Shown piece after piece: positions 58,735-64,000 of a stretch of 64,000 nucleotides of DNA. Origin of the DNA: Amblyomma americanum (taxonomy: Eukaryota > Arthropoda > Arachnida > Ixodida > Ixodidae). Positions within the stretch are counted from its first letter, which is position 1; the number at the start of each line of letters is the position of its first letter. Under the pieces are notes generated by a model. It had not been told where the DNA came from. It did not search any database and saw nothing but the letters and a program-made list of their open reading frames with translations. Both the position numbers and the translations under genes were made by a program. The DNA lies in NCBI RefSeq assembly GCF_052857255.1, contig NC_135498.1:160193124-160257123 (forward strand). Direction: 5' to 3'.

Positions 58735-59295
58735 TTTCTTTAAACTTCACGCCGAAGTTCTACCTGTTAAAATGTGGCTTCACAGAAAGACATTTTAGTT
58801 TCTTCCGTTAATTGTCGCCTATGTGGTGCACCTGTAACCATCGAACATTTCTTTATTAGATGCATAAGATCCGGTATTATTTTGGGACATTCTACAAAGG
58901 ACACTGAAAAAAGACTGTTTTGAATTCTCACAGTCAGCGTTACTTAATAGCCACTCAACGTAACGACGAACCCTTTGACATGTTTTTTTTTTTCTGCTCA
59001 GACTGCACAGCCTGAGGAAAACGTGCATGTTGGAACGGAATGCTGAGCCTGCGGTCTCCCCCAGCACACATTTCGGCCAGACGTGGCGCAAGCTGAAAGA
59101 CACGAATACAGTGACTCTCAACCGGACTGGTTCCCGTTATTGATGTCTTGGCTTTCCTTGCCACCGTTTTAGTTCAGACGTGTTAAGACGTGTGTTTTAG
59201 ATGTGTGGCGTTGTGCTTGCATAAACTTGCTCGACTACTAGCTGATTACTTTGTAAATAATGTATATAGCCCTTTCCTTCATATAATCGCGTCTA
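58735..59295 (+). mobile_element. L1/Tx1-like LINE, C-terminal fragment
   Basis: Reads KLHAEVLPVKMWLHRK, then SVNCRLCGAPVTIEHFFIRC (CCHC-like box, about 58805-58862), then WDILQRTLKKD (about 58888), in frames broken by stops. The same blocks end the element at 59404-61500, so two pieces of one family lie in tandem here. Confidence 0.6.
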
Positions 59296-59396
59296 ATAAA
59301 TACCATGCTGAATAGAAAACTGTTGTGGCACATTTAATTTCGCCCAAAGGGAAATCAAATGCGCCACCACAGTTTTCTTTTCAGCATGGTATTTAT
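59296..59396. repeat. 101-bp near-perfect hairpin
   Basis: Arms 59296-59335 and 59357-59396 pair at 37 of 40 positions (ATAAATACCATGCTGAA outermost), with a 21-bp loop centred on CGCCCAAAGGG. It sits exactly between the two L1/Tx1-like fragments. No clear target duplication was seen. Confidence 0.75.
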
Positions 59397-59403
59397 GGTA
59401 TCT

Positions 59404-61500
59404 ATATTTTCTGACCTGACGGCTCAGATATCTCCTGGAGGCTTCTTATGATGTTGGTTTTCTGCCGCCACTTTCTATTCGGGGCATACTAAATTATTTC
59501 CAAAAAGCACAGATACAAATCGGTTGAAAACAGTTGAGGGATGTCGTCCAATTTCTCTCTGCAATGTAGATTACAAACCTTTTGCAAAGGTTCTTTGCAA
59601 TCGTCTGCAGCTAGTTGTCGCTGACTTATTAGGCACGCATCAGGCCTGCGGTATCAGAGGCCGCCGCATCCAAACCCATATTCATGTTTCACGTCCAGTA
59701 TTGAAGACAGTATCTGATGAGACAGAACAAGTAGCTCTATTTTAGATTGACCTTGCAAGGGCATCTGATAAAGTTCGTCACGATTTCTTGTTTACGGTCT
59801 TAGAGCATGCAAATGTTGAAGATGTTTTGCTCAGGGGCATACGACTGTTTTACGGAGCCCTATACAAGGCTAATTTGTTAACCAAGAGTAAACCAAACCT
59901 ATTCTATGGAAATTATCTGTTCGCCAGAGCTGTCCGTTTTCGCTTTTGTTGTTTGCCCTATATCTGAAACCCCATTGCCTCAATATTATTAACAGCGCAA
60001 CTACCCTTTGTTTCGGCCTGGCGCAATGTGACATTAAGACTTTAGCCTGTGCAGATGATGTCGCCCTCTTTTGTTCTGACAAAAAGAGTGTTTGAGGCAT
60101 TACATTTGATTCAACAGTTTTGTGAGGTATCAAGTGCGGCTCTTAACTTAGATAAATCCAAGAGGTTTTGGTTGGGTCACTGGAGTACAACGCCAAGTCG
60201 TTTTGGTGGCATAAGGTTGGACTGCGGGACCATACAGTGGCTAGGGGTTCCTCTTCAACAAATTCACAACAGTGGAGCCTACTGGGATTCACAGATAATC
60301 TCCATGACGCGACAAACCCAGGCTTGGATGGGTACGGACCTGTCAGTGTTTGCTCGGGCTCAAGTCTGCAACATTTTTTATTCGCAAAGCTGGCCTGTGT
60401 GCTGCAGGTTCTCCACTGCGCGAGGAAGAAAGTGCAGCTGATGCGCAGAATATTTGCTACCTTCGTATGGCGTTCCCAATAGGAACCCATGCGTCGCAAT
60501 AACCTATTTCTGTCACTAGAGTGTGGTGGAATTGGCCTTGTTCACTTATTCGTCCATCAACTTGTTGCGCATTTTTTTCTTTTTCAAATTGTCAAACCAC
60601 CTTTTTTTTGTAGCTGTGCTTGTTTCTCATTTGCCGTTCCTATTCGCACCAAGGGGACACACTCGTGAGGGGCCTTTATGGGGATTCCTTAAGGAAGTTG
60701 CTGACCCCTTCAATTTCGTTACTGTGCGCTTTTCTTTAGACTACCTGTTTTGCCTCTCCACAAGGAAAATGACTCAAACCGTTAACAGGTATTTATTTCC
60801 TGTACCGCTCTATCGGCAACCTTTTCTGGAGTTCCTTGACACCAGTATTTTAATATGTTTTAAAACGTCTTAGACGAATGTGCATTTCTTCTGGTGCAAA
60901 AACATTCTTCTTTAAACTGCACGCATCCAAGCTGCCTGTTAAGGCATAGCCTCATGCTGAGGAGATGCTTGCGTCATGGACGGTTAATTGCCGCCTTTGA
61001 AATACACCAGACGCAATTGAACATTGTTTTATTCTATGCAATGATGCTACCTTCTTCTGCGACATATCACAACGAACAATTAAGAAGGATATTGGCATTA
61101 CTTGCAACTGGGCTTGTTGGTGCATATTCGTGAAAGACATAAGAGCGCAAACTGGCAACACGGACGAGGAAGGGAACAGGACGTTGTTGCCAGTTTGCAC
61201 TCTTTATGTCTTTCACGATATTGGCATCACACCCTACAGTATCCGTTTTTTTGCCCGTGGAGAAAAACTGTATTGTGCCATATGATCTCTCTATGTTTCT
61301 GGGACTTTTAGTCTCTGGAAAAGCCGCATAATAGACCGCCACGCCGAATCACGACGGTCGTCGAAATCTTTGCTTCGTGAGCGATGCGTTTTGGTGCGGG
61401 GAGCATATGCTGCCCCGCAAGACCCGCCTAGCTGGCTCCCCTATCTGTATGCAAGTGTGTTCCTCCCAGACTTCGATGTTTCGAAAAGTGGGGTCATGCC
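59404..61500 (+). pseudogene. L1/Tx1-like LINE RT and C-terminus (broken, 5'-truncated)
   Basis: RT core: CRPISLCNVDYKPFAKVLCNRL (about 59543-59608), THQACGIRGRRIQTHIHVSR, and the motif A region IDLARASDKVRHDFLF (about 59745), where the usual KAFD reads RASD. Motif C reads CADDVALFC (about 60043), Tyr replaced by Cys. SSAALNLDKSKRFWLG and WLGVPLQQ follow (about 60130-60260), then FARAQVCNIFYSQ. The C-terminal end PPSWLPYLYASVFLPDF is at about 61427-61477. Stops include TAG near 59743. A 118-bp insertion interrupts it at 61099-61216. Confidence 0.65.
61099..61216 (+). mobile_element. 118-bp hairpin-bearing insertion with 11-bp target duplication
   Basis: Flanked by perfect direct repeats GATATTGGCAT (61088-61098 and 61217-61227). 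Removing the insert and one repeat restores the LINE reading KDIGITPYSIRF. It contains an inverted pair 61129-61160 / 61185-61217 (one substitution, one single-base indel) around GGACGAGGAAGGGAACAGGA. An 11-bp duplication is typical of LINE-mediated retroposition rather than a cut-and-paste MITE. No tRNA-like boxes seen. Confidence 0.75.
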
Positions 61501-61592
61501 GGGGTATGGTGGCCTGGTGTTTTGTGGCGTAAGCATGCTTAGATTTTCTTTTCGGCACTATTTCTATGCAGTTAAGGAGAAAAGAGCTGTCG

Positions 61593-61650
61593 TGGCGCTG
61601 TGGAAGTGCCCCGTCTCGCACTCAGGTAGCCAGGATTCGATTCCCGCCTA
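61593..61650 (+). mobile_element. tRNA-like SINE head fragment
   Basis: Box A-like TGGCGCTGTGG (61593-61603) and box B-like GGATTCGATTCCC (61633-61645) at tRNA-like spacing, followed by GCC. It is not a functional tRNA: the acceptor stem does not close. The body downstream is not clearly SINE, so this may be a truncated head. Confidence 0.4.
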
Positions 61651-61910
61651 TATCCCAATTTCTTTTTCTCCTCTGACAGTCCATGACTATGGATGGAATT
61701 GTGGCTTTGGTGAATTCGTGAATTTGTCACACAGCCTATTCACGCCATTCATGACGCAAGAAATGTTTTCGCACTAATAGACCAGTCCAGTGATGGCTGG
61801 ATCGCCAAAGTTGACGATACAACGTAAGTGTGGCACTCTGGAACCTCTGGAACCGTATAAGCATGAATAGATGGAAGATGGGAATGAATACTATTTAGAG
61901 GAAGGATGGT

Positions 61911-62232
61911 TTGAAATAAGTTCCGTTAGTTATAGAGGACCAATATAGGAGCGATGGTAAGGATATCCCTTTACAAATATTTCTATACTGTCCATTGGCT
62001 TCTGTCTATAAAGCTTATAGACTCTGTATAGACAAACCCTAAACAACAGTCTATACGCAATACAAATCCTATAGACAGTGTACAGACAATCTGCATAATT
62101 AGGCCATGCACATTTAGTAGACTTTTGTCAATACACAGCCTATATACTATGAATAGACAAAAGTAAACATCTATAGGAGGGCAATAGAGTCTATAAGAAG
62201 TCTATAGACTGTCTATAGACCATTTTTGTAAA
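61911..62232. mobile_element. MITE-like array of TATAGAC palindromic motifs
   Basis: About 320 bp rich in degenerate GTCTATA/TATAGAC units, for example TATAGACTCTGTATAGAC (about 62011), TCTATAGACTGTCTATAGAC (about 62200). The left part has TGAAATAAGTTCCGTTAG (61912-61929), resembling the CTGAAA-GTTCCGTATTAG terminus of the 16667-16953 MITE, and AATATTTCTATA (61976-61987), identical to 16702-16713. TTTACAAATAT (about 61970) and the reverse of ATTTTTGTAAA (about 62223) form an inner inverted pair. The right terminus is not recognisable and seems lost at the junction with the LINE at 62233. Confidence 0.5.
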
Positions 62233-64000
62233 CGCGCACATGAACGGAGACGCAGCACCAGAGAGCATACTAGAAAACTGTGACAATGAAAACTGTGCAG
62301 GTGCGGTGGCACATATTCTCAAATGCACAACCGCCCAGATAGAAGAAATTCCGATGAAGGTTAATAATGAATTAGGCTCCAGCAGTGAAGAAGTGTTGTT
62401 AAAAGAGTTGGAAACATTATTTTCACATAAGCAAGTTCCTCACAGCTTGCGGCAGGTTGGAATGAATTTGATCTATGAAAAAAAAATATGGACCAACATA
62501 AATCCATCAGACTGATTACGAGAATGCCGCTTACCTATAAGTTGGCAATTCAGGCAGCAAAATTAAAACTCCAGACAATTATTGAAAGTAGTAACAAATG
62601 GGAGAACTTCAGATCGAATACAGAAGTGGTAGGGGCTAAGATGATCGCCTGTTTGTGCTCACGATATGTATAGAAATAACTATAGAGTGTGCAGGAGGCC
62701 TCTGTAAACAAGATTCCGGGACATGACCGGTGCGCACGCTAACAACGTAAACAGAGGGCTCCTGTGGAGCACCCATAACGAAGAAGGTAACAGCAAGGCG
62801 ATAACAGAACTGCTAGAACAAATTTGCCCAGATTATTAAGTTGTAACTGCAACGGAAGGGGTTCGAAGTACGACAGCAGTGAAGAAAGAAATTCTTCGGC
62901 AGGGTTGTCCTTTGTGAGAGTTGCTGTTCACGACTTATATGCTTAATATGGAGAGAAAACTACAAGAAAATAATCTATATTTCAATTTCTCGTACAAATT
63001 AGCTGCAAAATAGTATACCATAGCATGCGGATTTAGTCTACACTGACGATAGCACAAATAGCTGATGGGAAGAAAGATTTACGCAGTGTTGCTTATATTT
63101 GTGAAGATAAAAAAGACACTTTAGGATTTCTATTTAGCGCAAAAACATCAGGTGTGATTATACGCAACGACTTCTCTGAGCAGGTGCCTACAATACAAGG
63201 CTGCGAGATACTCAGGCCAGCAGAATGCAGTAGGTATCTTTATGGAAAAGCGCGAACGGAGTTTAAAGGTAAAAGGGCGAAGAGATGCCGCAATAAAGAA
63301 GCATAGCCTGAATAGCCTGAATGGCCTCACCGGTGCTGCCGTATGCGTAAATAAGATAAACAAATAAGTAAATATATAGAAAACTGTAAAGCTATAACAA
63401 GTATGAAATACTGAGAGGTATCTGCCGAGGAATAATGATACCAGGGCTTAGTTTTCAGAACGAAGGTCTGTGCCTGAGGCTAAATTTTAGGCGCGGGTAT
63501 AAAGAAATCAAAATGCTGTTGACAAGTTAGCACTATGCGCTCACGGCAGTACCACAATGGGGCATTACAGCGAAACACGGGTTGGGCATTGTTTGAAGCG
63601 CTGCATACTCAACAGTAAAATATTCCATGAAGAAGAACGGGCAAGCAAATTGGGCGATTACACAGGGCCGCTAAGGCATTTAAATGGTTGTACAGAACGA
63701 GCACTAACTCACATTGGCTTTAAATGACTATAGAACTGGTATGCATCATAAGAGAGCGGGGAAATAAAAGGTGACAGGTTGAGGACTCGGTTATTTCATG
63801 AAAAAAAAGCACTCTGGGCTGGTACGGAAATGCAAAAAGCAAATCAGGAAGAAATCGTTCAATGATAATTGAAGAAAGAGGCAGCGCTCTACTCTTTAAA
63901 CGTAGATCAGGGTGTACTTGCAGGTGAAGCAACAAAAATAAATTGTACTGAAAGGATTGCACGTATGTAGTGTGTAGTAAATCTATAGAAACCCTAAATA
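62233..64000 (+). mobile_element. SGNH-type tick LINE, RT-containing copy cut by window end
   Basis: Third copy of the 22414-26093 family. RT start: KCTTAQIEEIPMKVNNELGS...VPHSLRQVGMNLIYEKK (62310-62490) parallels KCTSAGMEEIVIELINELCP...IPHSWRQGKINLIY. LAIQAAKLKLQTIIESSNKW (about 62540) parallels LAMQAVKLKMQSWVESNR. Then ILRGICRGIMIPGLSFQNEGL (about 63410). ORF1 and the endonuclease are absent at the 5' side; stops and frameshifts are dense. The element runs past 64000. Confidence 0.7.

Noticed and set aside
61124..61222. A 5-bp ATATT duplication flanking the hairpin at 61129-61217, suggesting a cut-and-paste element
   Set aside because: The longer perfect 11-bp repeat GATATTGGCAT at 61088-61098 and 61217-61227 explains the insertion better and restores the LINE frame.
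61593..61660. A functional tRNA gene
   Set aside because: Box A and box B look tRNA-like but the acceptor and anticodon arms do not form; better read as a SINE head.
1..64000. CRISPR arrays, bacterial operons or phage genes
   Set aside because: No regularly spaced identical repeats, and all recognised coding sequence is eukaryotic retroelement.

Overview
This 64 kb window looks like non-genic chromosomal DNA from a tick (Ixodida). That assignment rests on recognising several repeat families I associate with ticks: tRNA-headed Ruka-like SINEs, an RTE family ending in a (GAT)n tail, RNase H-bearing I/R1-type LINEs, and a LINE with an SGNH-hydrolase first ORF. It was not tested by any search. 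I recognise no host protein gene, rRNA, true tRNA, CRISPR array or bacterial feature. Nearly every long or meaningful reading frame belongs to a transposable element, most of them broken.

Layout. 1-765: 3' end of a CR1/L2-like LINE. 766-1959: GC-rich unassigned DNA with one small Cys-bearing ORF. 1960-3020: degraded tail of the SGNH-LINE family. 4792-5562: a 770-bp imperfect palindrome. 6837-11189: a complete Ty3/Gypsy LTR retrotransposon (178-bp LTRs, tRNA-Leu-type primer site, gag-pol with stops and a deletion in integrase) next to another CR1-like tail (11190-11883). 12373-15320: an RTE LINE on the minus strand, abutting head-to-head a degraded I/R1-type LINE with ORF1, endonuclease, RT and RNase H (15321-21330, plus strand). 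That LINE has itself been invaded by a 287-bp MITE, a 95-bp hairpin and a 284-bp foldback element. 22414-26093: the fullest copy of the SGNH-LINE, interrupted by a SINE with a recognisable target-site duplication. 27552-28098: two more SINEs. 28101-33950: AT-rich DNA with one diverged direct repeat.

33960-39336: a near-full-length I/R1-type LINE (three-knuckle ORF1, then endonuclease-RT-RNase H ORF2), disabled by a few lesions including loss of the RT motif A aspartate. 40936-45530: a near-full-length CR1-like LINE whose uninterrupted ORF1 carries a 2A ribosome-skipping motif (DVELNPGP) in front of an L1-ORF1-like coiled-coil/RNA-binding protein. It also has a 297-bp-spaced in-frame repeat at its 5' end and an (AAAT)n tail. 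51621-53990: remnants of a CR1-like LINE and a third RNase H LINE. 57785-61500: an RTE tail and two fragments of an L1/Tx1-like LINE. 61911-64000: a palindromic-motif array and a third SGNH-LINE copy running off the window.

The elements do not form one pathway. LINEs would supply their own reverse transcriptases, and SINEs (and possibly the short hairpin insertions) are presumably mobilised by LINE machinery. The most notable signals are the 2A motif, the family of foldback/palindromic insertions nested in LINEs, and the pair of 290-320 bp elements built from different variants of the same palindromic motif but sharing an identical left-end 12-mer.
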